Of a stretch of DNA of 64,000 nt, positions 11,021-21,875 are shown piece after piece; within the stretch, counting starts at the first letter, position 1; each line of letters begins with the position of its first letter. Under the pieces are notes generated by a model. That model searched no databases. It was not told where the DNA came from and saw only the letters and a program-made list of their open reading frames with translations. Both the position numbers and the translations under genes were made by a program. The DNA is from Tetrapyrgos nigripes. Taxonomy: Eukaryota; Basidiomycota; Agaricomycetes; Agaricales; Campanellaceae. Location: positions 123,174 through 187,173 of the forward strand of contig JAACJM010000170.1 in assembly GCA_013368315.1 (NCBI GenBank). The letters are read 5' to 3'.

Positions 11021-12943
11021 CTACGTAGTTGATACGATGTTTTCCTCTACATTTTCTGCCCTCGACACAGTCCACGTTTCATACTTTTTTGGCCGCAACA
11101 AAGTCAAACCCCTCTTCCTCTGATGCGCAAGCTCCAGCCTCCGGATGTTATCCGAGTTCTTCTCCTCATCCCCAAAGTAGGCCAACACCATCCTCAATTG
11201 CGCTATATCATCACCACCTTCCCATCTCTTCTCTAAGAGTTCGGCAGCCAAACCGTCCATAGAAGCCGTGCAGTCCCAAAACTTGATAAATTCGAGATGC
11301 GGGCACAACATCGTAGAGTTTGGAGTTGGGGTAAGAGCCTTGAGGACAGCATCATCGACGCACTTGTCCTGGACATGGTCATTCGCTAGCACGAGACTCT
11401 CCAACGTGGACGAGAAAAGCTGCAGCAACTCTAGCAACTCCGCCGGCAAGATATCCATATCGGTGAAATCCAAAGTCTTCAGCGAAAACTTGGAGGATTT
11501 TTGCCAAAAGACCTTAAAATGGTCATGAGACCAACATCGCTCGGGTGTAAAGCCATTCCAAGCGACAGTGGGTCTCGCAACCTTGAACTCCTCAAGAGAG
11601 GGAGCGATGATGGCATCGAGGATGCGCTCGTCCATCACGTTTGTTAACAGGCGAAGAGATTTCAGGTGCGAGAATGTAAGAGGTGTTTTTGCCAGTTCAG
11701 GCCAGTCGTCTTCCTTCGAACCTAACGAGACAGATAGCCGGAAAGTGACGATGTTGGGAATCTGGGCTAGCACCGAAAAGAACTGCTGGCTGGGCAGGAT
11801 AATACTGAGGTCCAGTTCGTGTAACTGGTGCAATGGCATGATTTCTGCAGGATTAGGATATCCATTAAGGATACCATCCCAGGCTACAGACCGAAGCCGT
11901 GGGCCGGAGAAAAGACCACCAACAGCTGGGTGTACGCTGGCTTGCCAATAGTCTCTGTTTAGATAGAGACGTTCGAGAAGCAGAGGGCCGTGGTCTACCG
12001 GGATGTTTTTGAAACCTATGTCGCCAAGTCTCCAATCCTTGTATTCAAGGGAAACACTCTTCCAGCGGTCAAAATCAGGTAGAAATAGCGCCAAGACGTC
12101 TGCGCTGGTCGTGAAGCTCTCCACTCCCAACTCCCGAGTTGAGTCATAAGCGATGTTCTCTACGATTTCGAAGTGGAGAGGTCTCGAACCAGAACGCTGC
12201 AGCCACGTCTCGATCAACTTCTTTCGAGGACAGCACCGATCCTCCCCGGCACGCACGGAAATAGAAGACCAAAGTGAGGACATGGACAAGGCTAGATCTC
12301 TCCAGCCTCGAGAAACTTGGAGTAAGAGCAACGGGGCGTCTTTGGGGTGAGGATTGAGGTACTCTTCTTCGGGAAGACAGTTTATGAAGATGGTAGAGAG
12401 TATCTCGAGAGGCAATCGGGAGAGGGGAGATAGCATAGCCCTCTGCGCATCGAGGTCCGACAGTACCTCGTCTCGTTCGCGCATCAGGTGGTTCAAATGG
12501 GCTTTGTGTATCTGTATTTCCGTGTCGACTTGGGCAAGAGATGACTGGACAGTGATGGCATCGGAATTGTCGGAAGAGAGCTGGTCTGCATCTGATTGCT
12601 GTCCTACAAGTGCGTCCACTCCCAATTTCACCTGCCCAATTTCCTCTTCCAACTCCGCTAAACGCATCTCGCGCTGGGTGATTGCGGTCCGTATGTCGGC
12701 CAGTTCCGATTCCGAAGGTGCAGCATTGAGATGAAGGAAGTTCTGGGTCTTGTTGCGCTGGCGCTTGAGCTTCTCCAGAGCAGCATACGCTTCCGCTATC
12801 TCTGCATCAAGACTGGCGATCATCTGCTCTTCCCTGAGTAAAGCATTCCGAACTTCACGGTTCTGTTCGTCGGTAAGGAAAGCATCTATGCCAGCCAGAC
12901 TAAGTGCAGCTGGGAAGTTCATTAGATGATGGTTGGACTGCAA
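11021..12943 (-). CDS. F-box protein with N-terminal coiled coil
   Basis: One uninterrupted frame of 640 residues. Residues about 25-170 contain two charged coiled-coil stretches. The F-box follows at about 172-230 (LSPLSRLPLEILSTIFINCL, then LLLLQVSRGWRDLALSMSSLWSSI). The remaining 400 residues have irregular leucine-rich spacing, as in the large F-box families of Agaricomycetes. Such proteins usually recruit substrates to SCF ubiquitin ligases through Skp1; the target cannot be inferred. Met8 (MNFPAALSLA) is an alternative start and resembles the usual N-terminus of these proteins more closely. It is the only intron-free gene in the left part of the window, which is common in this expanded family. 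Confidence 0.88.
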   Translation of the reverse strand: MQSNHHLMNFPAALSLAGIDAFLTDEQNREVRNALLREEQMIASLDAEIAEAYAALEKLKRQRNKTQNFLHLNAAPSESELADIRTAITQREMRLAELEEEIGQVKLGVDALVGQQSDADQLSSDNSDAITVQSSLAQVDTEIQIHKAHLNHLMRERDEVLSDLDAQRAMLSPLSRLPLEILSTIFINCLPEEEYLNPHPKDAPLLLLQVSRGWRDLALSMSSLWSSISVRAGEDRCCPRKKLIETWLQRSGSRPLHFEIVENIAYDSTRELGVESFTTSADVLALFLPDFDRWKSVSLEYKDWRLGDIGFKNIPVDHGPLLLERLYLNRDYWQASVHPAVGGLFSGPRLRSVAWDGILNGYPNPAEIMPLHQLHELDLSIILPSQQFFSVLAQIPNIVTFRLSVSLGSKEDDWPELAKTPLTFSHLKSLRLLTNVMDERILDAIIAPSLEEFKVARPTVAWNGFTPERCWSHDHFKVFWQKSSKFSLKTLDFTDMDILPAELLELLQLFSSTLESLVLANDHVQDKCVDDAVLKALTPTPNSTMLCPHLEFIKFWDCTASMDGLAAELLEKRWEGGDDIAQLRMVLAYFGDEEKNSDNIRRLELAHQRKRGLTLLRPKKYETWTVSRAENVEENIVSTT

Positions 12944-13896
12944 GAATGAATGATATCACAAATTGTTTTGTAGTCCAAATAGAGAAGGCCTGCCCTCAAC
13001 TTAGACAGCCAGCAGGGTACCGGTTTCCACTGTCTATCTTCTCGATTATCGCTCTTGAATGACCTGGAATGACTCATTTTGCCGGAATTTCTGACTGATG
13101 AGTGGCTTTTTGTGTGGACTCCAATATCAGGCTGTACAAACCCCGATGTCTTCGACTGGACTCTTTGCATTTCGCCTGTAGATGTTCTCCCAAAACTCCT
13201 CTAGGTCAGATGAGATGAACATTTGCTCGGTCGTCGTGCTACGCCGCAAGCTCAGTTTCGTTTGGATTCTGGATCCACAACTTGACTACCACTGCCACAA
13301 TTCTTTCCGCGTACCTTTAGTACACGCCTCGCACCTCCTCGCACTTCTCGGCTTTCTATTAAGCTCAGGACCGTCGAGCCGAGTACAAACGAAGCTAGAG
13401 CTGGACAGCTCTCTATGATATGTTTTCCTACCTACGAAAAGACAGCGTTTCGGGTCTGAGGACGGATGCATTACTAGCTCAATCCATGGTCCTCTGTCAC
13501 ATCTAGCCTCTGTTCGCTGTCAGGAACAGCGTTGATTTCTGGTTGATCTCTACATATGCTTCGCCGATCTTCACTCAAAAATCTTGCTTGACACGGAGGG
13601 ATTAATTGACGGAACGATTTCTACGCGTCGCATCGCCTGCATACACGCGTTCTTCTTGGTTTCAAAAGTATTCATCTTTGCCATTTACACGTTTCGAGTG
13701 TACGCGTCAAACTGCCCCGAAATATCCGCATTTGCCTCAATCTGGATTTTACTAATTTTCCTTTCCGAAGTATGCTTCTCCGGATCACGATAAGACTCAT
13801 GGGTATAAAGGGATCGATACAGGACCCACTGCATTCCAACTCGCTCTTACTTCCATTAAAGCTTTTTTACTTCAACCAAGGACCCGTTTCATCAAA
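12944..13896. other. Intergenic between divergent genes
   Basis: Upstream regions of the F-box gene and of the plus-strand NTF2-like gene. Apart from the TATA-like box listed separately I see no gene; short frames on both strands have no motif. Confidence 0.4.
13804..13809 (+). promoter_or_regulatory. TATA-like box
   Basis: TATAAA lies 88 bp before the start codon of the NTF2-like gene, followed by a pyrimidine-rich stretch. The position suits a core promoter, but this rests on the motif alone. Confidence 0.45.
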
Positions 13897-14662
13897 ATGT
13901 CCTCTACCCCCTTCTCCACTTCGTCTCAAAGACTCCCTACTCTAACTGAGTGGTCAATTGACCACATTCGTAACATCTTCGAGGCATCCACCGATTCGCA
14001 TGCTCTACAAGCTATTACCAACACTTTTTCCGATACCTTGTCTGCCTCGGTCAATGGTAAACCCTTAAATCGCAGCGGGGTCGAACATCTCGTTCTCGGG
14101 ATGCGTCGTGCTGCTGCTGCCGCTGGGTTAAAGGTAGATTGGGAGCGGACATTGGAAGTTCCTGATGACGACGCAACGAATAGAGTGAGACTTTTCCCAT
14201 TTTTTCTCAGTGCTCTTGCAGTACACAGCTACAAGCGCTCGCTTGCTCCCTGATCTTAACCGCTGACTCTCGTCATTTCATCTTTTAGGACGGATCTTTT
14301 GGCGGTTTCTACACCATCAGCGGTCTCCGAAAAGAGATACCAGGGTCCCGTACTCTTGCGGATTTCATCAGACACAAAACCGTGACAGTCCGGTGAGTCC
14401 AATCTCGCTTCTAGATCTACGATGCCTTTACTTGGTCAGAGCGCTTGGTCGCTCGCTTTCCCTTTCAATTGACTTATCGCTGAACTAGTACTGAATGACA
14501 TGTTCTGTCAACAGAATTGAATCACAATCAAATGACCAAAACGTCGACAGTAGGAAGATTGTTAGCCTCGTTTTTGTGGCTACGGACGTTCCAGTGGCAT
14601 CGTCAACTTCGAGTATTACATCGGCGGGACAGGTTAATGCCATGCCTGTGACGAGAGTGTGA
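13897..14662 (+). CDS. Small NTF2/SnoaL-like protein
   Basis: Three exons (13897-14184, 14289-14392, 14515-14662) join to 179 residues. The layout suggests an NTF2-like cone fold: an N-terminal helix with WSIDHIRNIFEASTDSHAL, a helix-strand region ending LVLGMRRAAAAAGLKVDWER, then beta strands with GSFGGFYTISGLRKEIPG, RHKTVTVRIESQS and KIVSLVFVATDVP. Proteins of this type bind or convert small ligands, or simply scaffold; no catalytic residues can be assigned. No signal peptide or membrane segment is visible. The fold assignment is from sequence pattern only. Confidence 0.7.
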
Positions 14663-16602
14663 AGAACTGCGCTTCTGGCGATAAAAATCAATGACGGCGC
14701 GCTGGGTTTATGACTAGTTTTCTGCCCAGTTCGATTGTAGTCATTTGTATATCTTTTAGTCTGCATGTAGTCATTTTTAGTTACACCAAGATCTAGACCT
14801 ATCTAATTACTTACTTGTAGTTGTTATTTTCCTCCATTTTCCAGTTGTTCAAGCACCACACGCGCTAACCATGGGAAGCCAGTATCTAATCCTGACTTTA
14901 ATCCTCACCCATCTATTTAAAATTCTGATGATGGTCTTGAGGACAGCCACAACCAAGCCACAACGGCGCTCCGACAAGCATCAGTGTTCCGTTCTATTTT
15001 CCATTTCCGTTGCCGCTATATATACATATATCAAAATGATCGGGAATGGAAAGAGTCATTGTTGAATGAGTTCTTCATGTCCCTCTCAGAGCCTCGTAAA
15101 GCTGAGTTGGAAAATAGCCACCTCGAGATCCCGAACAAAAAGTACAACCAAATAAATCTGTCATACTTATGAGGCCAAGGCCGCTTGATGTTCATCGTTG
15201 ATGCAATGGGTAGTGGCAAAGTATGATGAGTTTAAGTGACTGTGCACACTGTTTGCCGCCTTGGCGATATCCGGTCTTCATACTTTAAGGATTTTTTTCA
15301 AGTTTACTCGCGCTACACAATCAAGATGAAAGTTTTACCTTTGCCTTCAAGATGCTCTCAAGGTTTGCCGTGACGTGGTTAGTAAGTGAGCGTGTTCGGT
15401 CCTCTAAGACATAGGTAATGAATCACGATGAAGTGCCACAAGTTGGCAATAGTTCATCTCGGCCATTCGTCTTTCAATGCGGGATGTACATGTGTCGAAG
15501 GTCACCAGAGAATGTTGGTACTTATGATCCGCTCCCTAGACGCGTAAAAACTTACAATTTCTCATACTTGTGCGACTCCGACAGCTATAAGTGGTTAGCT
15601 AACTGCCATGACCATTGGTGTGGTGGGCACCACACAGATGTCAGCCATCTCTTACTAGCGCTCACCCCTGTCATCTATACAAGTCGATCTATCCATGCAT
15701 TTTCCGAAGTAGTCCAAGGGGTCTGGACTCGTAAACATAATGTCAAACGCAGACAGACAGCCCGACGAGAACTGACGCGTCGAGGCCCAACTAGAACGAG
15801 TCCAATACTACTCAATCTTTCTATGAGGCATACAATTTTGTGGTAGAAACCGCGGAACGAGGAAAGGCGTGTTACACAATTAATTATAAACCAAACACCG
15901 GAATATCAATATTTCGGTGCTAGTACTGAAACTGAAAGCTGGAATGAGCCTTTCTGAGTGGTTGAAAGGAGTGTACCGCACTCGCTGTTCCGGAGGAAAG
16001 GGACCGCCACACTAAAATGAGTGATGTGTACATCCTCTGGAGAGATCGATAGCTAGTACATAGATGTCAGATTTGTCGTCACTACTGACGCAACATTTTG
16101 ATCTGATGAAGATGATGAAATCAACGTCTGGCTCAGCGCCTTATCTCAGAATGCAGTGACCTGTGGTAATGATAGCCGCGCCGACAATTCATGTCGGTCA
16201 TCAGAACGGCGACTAGAAAATTGTGCGGCTTGTTTTAGCGCCCAGCGAGGTTGGACAGCACGCAGCGCTCGGCACAGTTCCAGACCACGTTTGCCTTTGT
16301 GATACTACAAGGGAAGGATCGTATTCAAGAAAGGTAGACAAACATAGATGAAATAATCGCGGTAGACGGTAGACGGTAATCTTAGATGCCTTTGCGTACG
16401 TGTCGGGAAAAATCGTCCTAAAGCGTTAGGGACGAATTGGAGGGACCTGAGTTATGCGGCCCTGTCGAAAGGAATGAGCGAGTGATGGCAAAGTACAGAT
16501 CTTGTCCTGGGATGGGTATGTTTTTTTCTTGCCTGTACATTGAAGGGCAGATGTGGTTAGAAGGGATTTGCTTGCACGTAGAGATCCCCAAAGACAGAAT
16601 AC
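14663..16602. other. Long gene-poor stretch
   Basis: Nearly 2 kb without a gene I can support. A 142-codon plus-strand frame at 15418-15846 (Cys/His-containing, Arg-rich end) and two overlapping short frames at 14871-15172 have no recognisable motif or splice context. They could be decayed genes or chance. Confidence 0.35.
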
Positions 16603-17385
16603 TTACAGCTCTCGAACGCGGATCACAAAGTTTGCGAGGATAGCGAAAAACAATAAGGCACTGACGATGACGGGGCCTGCAATGATATCTGGAATGATGA
16701 AAGGAAGGTTGAGTATCTGAGCTGAATAGGCGGAGATAGAGTGACTGACCGAAGCTGCCTGGATCTCGTCTCCTAATCATGGTGATTCGGTGTTGATAGA
16801 TTAGGTAGCCATACACCTATAGCAAGGTCAACAGAGGTATGGAGGGAGATACGCTAAGACGCACCAATACTCCAACGCTGATCGCAGCGTAAGCATACGC
16901 AAAATTGCGTGCAACGACATCCTTGGAAGCGTTGAACAACGCAAGTGAGAGTGCTCCAAGTAGTATCGCCAAGTTTAACCACGATATCCAAGCTAAATGA
17001 TCCAATGGAGAGATAGACAGGGTCAGAGGCGTCCAGACACTCAAATCAACCACTCACTCCTCTCATTGGCAAACCAAACCTTTCCTTCAACTTTGATTGG
17101 CGTTGCAATCTTTTTGGGCATCCGGACCTTGGGAGGCAAAGAGTTGATGGCATGGTAATCTCGGACAGTCGGTCTCTGGCCGTCAACGTCCCCTTCTGTC
17201 TCTGGGATTGCGTCTGCACGAGTATAACGTTGGGGTCGGCTAAGGTTTGGAAGCGAGGCGAGAGCAGAGGAAGAGAACGGGGAGAAGACGTCACTCATAG
17301 CGTGCCATGAACGTCTAATGAGCGATTCGGGGCGGTCATTTTGGAAGATGTTGTTCTGGTTCGTCGGTCGAAGATGGTCTGCCAT
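16603..17385 (-). CDS. vtc1: VTC1-type vacuolar transporter chaperone subunit (DUF202)
   Basis: Four exons (17385-17058, 16992-16865, 16816-16750, 16688-16603) join to 202 residues. The C-terminal half is a clear DUF202 domain: KKIATPIKVEGKVWFANERT, then WISWLNLAILLGALSLALF (helix 1), a second helix ending VGVLVYGYLIYQHR, the polar loop MIRRRDPGSF, and a third helix VIVSALLFFAILANFVIRVRE. VTC1 subunits form the membrane part of the vacuolar polyphosphate polymerase complex. The roughly 95-residue N-terminal extension is longer than in yeast Vtc1 and looks disordered. An upstream in-frame ATG at 17487 would add 34 residues. The stop codon TAA is embedded in a strong gtaagt donor, so a longer spliced end is possible. 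Confidence 0.85.
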
Positions 17386-18109
17386 GAAAGGAAAGAGACA
17401 AGGTCGACACACGTGAGAAAATAGTTCCCTATACGTGAGAAAGCGAGTATTTCCAAATTTGAAATCATCCCTCTTTCGAACCATCACGCCACATTCTCTT
17501 CAAGAGTTTCTGCAAGACTGTACTGCTGGGGTTTCCTTGAGTCCTTGAGAAGCGATATCACGGAAACACTTTAGATTGACTGGAAAGAGCTTTCGTCCTC
17601 CGATCCCTCAGCGCCCCCAGCTTCAAGGCAACTGTTTTCAGGAATCAAGAACAACAGACAGTGACGTTTCAGAAAAATCTCCAATGCAGAATCGCCCAAC
17701 TCACATGAAACCCTGTTTCGGCATCTCTGAAAGGTTGCTTATGATTGCTTATTCCACGATGGCATTGCGTGCCTGAGATCTTGCTGTTCGTATTCTGGGA
17801 AATCTGGGACGATTGCCAGGGCCAGCTGGAAGCCTTTCTATAACGGAATACAAGGCCTTCCTAATGGAGAGGAAAGACGCCAGGAAGGGCAAGGCAATTT
17901 CCTGATTTGGGTCTAGGACAAATACGTACACGGTGTATTCTTTTGTTCCCTCTTTTTAAACATGGGAACCTTTACAAACCATCTCTGTTGAAAATTGCCT
18001 CTTGGTTTAGTGACCATTTTCACGTATTTCCTCTAACTCGATCACCACCTCCGGCACTCAACTGCATCTATTCCTTTTGTACACTTTTCATCCTCGTTGC
18101 ACTTCAACA
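17386..18109. other. Divergent intergenic region
   Basis: Shared upstream region of the VTC1-type gene (leftward) and the zinc-ribbon-like gene (rightward). The first 100 bp stay open in the VTC1 frame. The last 150 bp are pyrimidine-rich, as in many fungal promoters. No other gene is seen. Confidence 0.4.
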
Positions 18110-18802
18110 ATGGTGAACAGGGCAGAGGTCCTTGTTCCGGGAACCAGTAGTTGGTTTTTTGTTTCTCCTCCTTCGTATCCACGAACTCACGACGTTTTCT
18201 TCCGTCCTTCAGCCTACACACCGCCTACCCGAATAATGTTTGACCCAGCTCTGTTCGCACCGCTCATATACAGGTGCAGCAATGAAGAGTGTCAGCGCAT
18301 GAACAAACCCATCGGAACCCCCGTCCCCGGCACATACCTTTGCGACGGGTGCTTTCAAGGCTCCTACACAATCTCTCCAAGACATGTCGACGACTATCAT
18401 ACAGCCTGGAGCCGACTCTCTGCCGAACAGCGAGAAAGCATAACCCAATACCGGAGACTGAAGAAACTGAAGAAGAAAAGGAGAATGGGCTGCGCTATGC
18501 TAGAGCCTCTACCCGAATTTCCGCGCCCCGAGTCCCCATCCTCTGTGTACTCCCGGGATTCTTGGAGTGGATCTTCCGAAGAGCTGCCAACACCCTCGGA
18601 TACTCCAGAACCTGTCCAGCCACCCGATTTCCCTTGCTCCTCGTTCAAACCTGGCCAGGTTCCGCAGCGCTTGTCCCCAGAAGTCGCTGCTCGCATGCAC
18701 TCACGCACCGTTTACACCAGACCGGTCTCTACAGACTCTATGCTTCCTTTATTCATCCCTCCTCGTGAACCCGGTCCGGACGATCCCTGTCTACCATTTT
18801 AG
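18110..18802 (+). CDS. Small zinc-ribbon-like protein, family member A
   Basis: Intron-free, 230 residues. I do not recognise a named family. Cys56, Cys61, Cys78 and Cys81 form a CX4C...CX2C pattern around CSNEECQRMNKPIGTPVPG and YLCDGC, followed directly by GSYTIS. The same pattern recurs in two genes at 33.5-36.0 kb, so I call it a paralogous family. After the cysteines comes a basic KKLKKKRR stretch that could be a nuclear-localisation or nucleic-acid-binding segment, then a Ser/Pro-rich disordered tail. The likely role is metal binding with protein or nucleic-acid contacts; this is inference. Confidence 0.7.
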   Translation: MVNRAEVLVPGTSSWFFVSPPSYPRTHDVFFRPSAYTPPTRIMFDPALFAPLIYRCSNEECQRMNKPIGTPVPGTYLCDGCFQGSYTISPRHVDDYHTAWSRLSAEQRESITQYRRLKKLKKKRRMGCAMLEPLPEFPRPESPSSVYSRDSWSGSSEELPTPSDTPEPVQPPDFPCSSFKPGQVPQRLSPEVAARMHSRTVYTRPVSTDSMLPLFIPPREPGPDDPCLPF

Positions 18803-18869
18803 CTTCAGAGTCTTTGGTGAAGGTAGAAAAAAAGAAAGAAGTCAAAATTAAAGTGTACATTGGTGATGG

Positions 18870-19590
18870 TGACATTGGTGAGTGCTGCGTTACTTTCTTT
18901 TGTGGTCTTCGACGCTGACGAGCTTCCATCGGGGTTGGTTAGTATTTACAGAAGAATTCAAGGCTACTGTGATGATAGCATTATTGGTGAGTACCGCCTT
19001 CGTTTTCTTTTTGTCGTCTTCAATTGACGAGCTCTCTTCAGGATTGATTGGTATTTCTAGGACATGATACTCATACTAATGGGCTTCTGGCAGGCCTACC
19101 ACATTCTTTCTTAATTTTCTCTTTCTGTCTTAGTCTGGTACCCTCGCCCTCGCAGGTCTGAGTGCGCGGGTCCCAGGCTGCACGGTCTCTCTTTGTATCT
19201 CTTTCTGTATCTCTCTGTTTTTTATCTCTGTTACGACTACATTACTCGATCTCCGGAGTAAAGGGATGACGAAGAAGTCAAAATCTAGTACTATATGGAA
19301 TAGCATTACATATCGGTGAGTCTCATCGTCATCGTTTCTTGTCTTCCTCGACGCTGATTGGTTCTCTCCAGAATCGGTTGGCATTTATAGAACTTGATAC
19401 TAATACTGAAAAGCCTCTGGCAGGCCAAGCGCACTCTTTCTTGTTTTTATTACTGATTCTGATACTAATACTGAGAAGGCCTCTGGTAGGCCCAGCACAC
19501 TCTTTCTTGTATCTCTTACTGAACTTGATACTCATACTCATACTATCAGGCCTCTGGTAGGCCCAGTACGTTCTTTGCTATTACTTTTTG
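18870..19590. repeat. Degenerate tandem repeat array
   Basis: Two interspersed unit types recur. One is a block around cctctggtaggcccagcaca followed by ttctttctt (near 19085, 19410, 19465 and 19550). The other is a block of gtgagt, a T-rich run, cgtcttc, acgctgacgagctc (near 18880, 18990 and 19315). Short words such as gatactcatact recur between them. Unit lengths vary and identity is partial, so this is an old, diverged minisatellite-like region just downstream of the zinc-ribbon-like gene. Confidence 0.65.
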
Positions 19591-21875
19591 CTTTTCATCG
19601 TCACATCCAACCATAGATACAAGCGTACTGTATCAGTAGCACTCTTAATTCAATTGGGACAACAGTTCCAATCATTCTTGCAGACCATATTCGTCGTTCT
19701 TCCTTCACGTATCAAGGTACTTTGAGGAAAGGCAGGGAAAGGCCAGAGTCTCTCGTCCGTGCCGACTGAATGACAATACAGTCGAGTATCTCAGAATGCA
19801 ATAGGACTCATTCTAGAAAATCCTTATGCATTCTGAGATCAGATTTGAAAGGGGGAAAGGGTCGTTTCATTTTGCCAAAACCTTATTCATTTCAAGATTT
19901 ATGCATGTTCGACTTTATCCACTTTAATTCGACAGTACATAAGTCCATACAGAGGATCCTATAGACAATTCGAGTGCTCACCTTAGCTCGTCTACCCAAT
20001 GAAATACCCATTAGTAATTACTCCTTCCAACATAGACGTATACGTTATAACCCAGCATTAAGCCTCCTTCGTGCTCCTTCTGCTATCTGTCTCTGCCCAA
20101 AACCGAACGCAAATACTCTGATGATGCGGAGTCTACAAGATGATTGTCAGACATTCCGAATCCCGACCTGTCAGATTCGGCAATGAGAGATCTCCTGGGC
20201 ACAAACCTTCGGTCCCAAATAGCAGAGGCCAACAGCGAGCAGCCTAGGTTTCTGTGTCCAGATGCAAAGTGGAAAAAGAACACGTTTCGAGCACGTCGGG
20301 TTTTCCACGAAAGACCATGACATTGCGGAGTTTGCTTAGTTTGGTTCCCGTACAATGCAGAAAACCGGCACGTTGAACTGGACTTTCAGCGGGAACAGGG
20401 ATGATAGCAAACGGGCCAGAAAGGATGGTTTGTAGAGTATCCCGGAATGCCACCTCTTGAATGTGCATTGTGCTCAAGCGCTCTAAGCGGTGGTTACAAA
20501 GAATGCAACGAAACAAGAACTTCTGGAAACACACCAAATCGGTAGAGATTGTACGATGTAATTGTAGTGCTCTTTTTGGTGAACAACAGCGCGAAGGAGA
20601 TTCCTGTACACGTTCAGTGTCACCTCAGTCATCCTGGCAGCAGCAGAAGTTCCACAACTCCACAGCATTTCTAGATGAGTGTAGCTCGCTCGTAAATTCT
20701 TCCCATTCTTGAGCCTCTGTCCCCAGAGTCTCCAATTGTGGCGTGAGTGAGACACCTTAGTCTCTTAACACGAGCTGATAAAACACTCACCTCGTTCCCG
20801 ATTTTTTTTTTCGAGTAGGGTTGAAGTTTATCGGAGCCTGCAACTTCGAATTCAAAATCAATTGACAGTGATAAGGTTGACAAAAAAGGCAATCGCGTTT
20901 TGACGCGTCACGCGTCGTCCGCCAGGCGACTCGCAAGAGCCACTGTGCCTTGTTACTGTACCATCATGTCGGCCTTTTCCTTGCTTCACAATTTCAAGGC
21001 ACTCAAGGTCCTTCGAATACGCATGTGTGCTAAAACTCCGAAAGCGAAAGCTTGTTCTCTCATGGCTTGTTTCTCCTCCTGGACACTTTCGCGATTTTCT
21101 CCTCGAGAACCTCTGACTCGTGACTTTGTCCAATATTTGTCTGGGGTTTTCTGCAGCTTTACGGGAAACAGCATTACCAGTAGAAGCTTCGAGCTGACAT
21201 GTTATCAAGTCAGGGCGCAGTGCATTGTTACACTGCTAACGCTGGTTCAATCACTGGTATATTTGCTGCCAACTACTATTTCTCTGCTCTGGAATCTTGC
21301 TGAATGGTCTGACTGGCCTTATCTTGCTGCCTGAATGCATAGAGACAATTTCCTCGCTGCTTATACGAAAACCTACCGAACTTCTCGAGGGTTGCCATCT
21401 CAGCTCCGTCGAATCTACGCTCAGTCCGCAGAACTAAGTATGCTTGGTGCTGCTGAGTCTCCAGAACTACCGTGATTGATGATTAAACCCAGCTCTTACC
21501 TACGCCTTTACGCTTGAGACTGTTGATCTGTAACTTGAAGTCATCTTCGTGTTTTTTTCTGCCACCACGGTCACAATTCCACTAATCTTGTATAGGACCT
21601 CAGAAAGCTTTGTGGAGACGCTCTGAATGTATAGAAGTGTTGAGTCTGTCCATTTATTCAAGGAGAACCTCGAGCGTTCGCGATTCTTCTCGGTCGTCCG
21701 AAAAGTCACGCTGTCACATAGGATGACGTCATATGGTAATTGCGAGAACGTCTGAGAACATGCTAGAGGAGCTTTCAGTCCGATAAATATTGCCCATGGA
21801 GTCATCAGCTACGGAATCAATCATCTGTTAGACCTATACCCCACATCTTCTATCCATTTCTTACACTCATACAAC
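19591..21875. other. Long gene-poor stretch, possible decayed gene
   Basis: More than 2 kb without a supported gene. On the minus strand several medium frames (21805-21500, 21208-20858, 20755-20483, 20537-20244) follow one another and could be remnants of one gene, but frames do not join through good splice sites and no motif is recognisable. On the plus strand a 144-codon frame at 20900-21334 is also unremarkable. Confidence 0.3.

Noticed and set aside
10692..11123. 143-codon plus-strand frame
   Set aside because: No motif, overlaps the end of the F-box gene, and its Leu/Gln run comes from a short local repeat.
15418..15846. 142-codon frame with several Cys and His
   Set aside because: Cys/His spacing fits no zinc finger I know, and there is no splice or promoter context. 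Kept only as part of a gene-poor stretch.
20244..21805. Series of minus-strand frames that could be a decayed F-box-like gene
   Set aside because: No F-box or repeat motif can be read and the frames do not join by plausible introns; too weak to call even a pseudogene.
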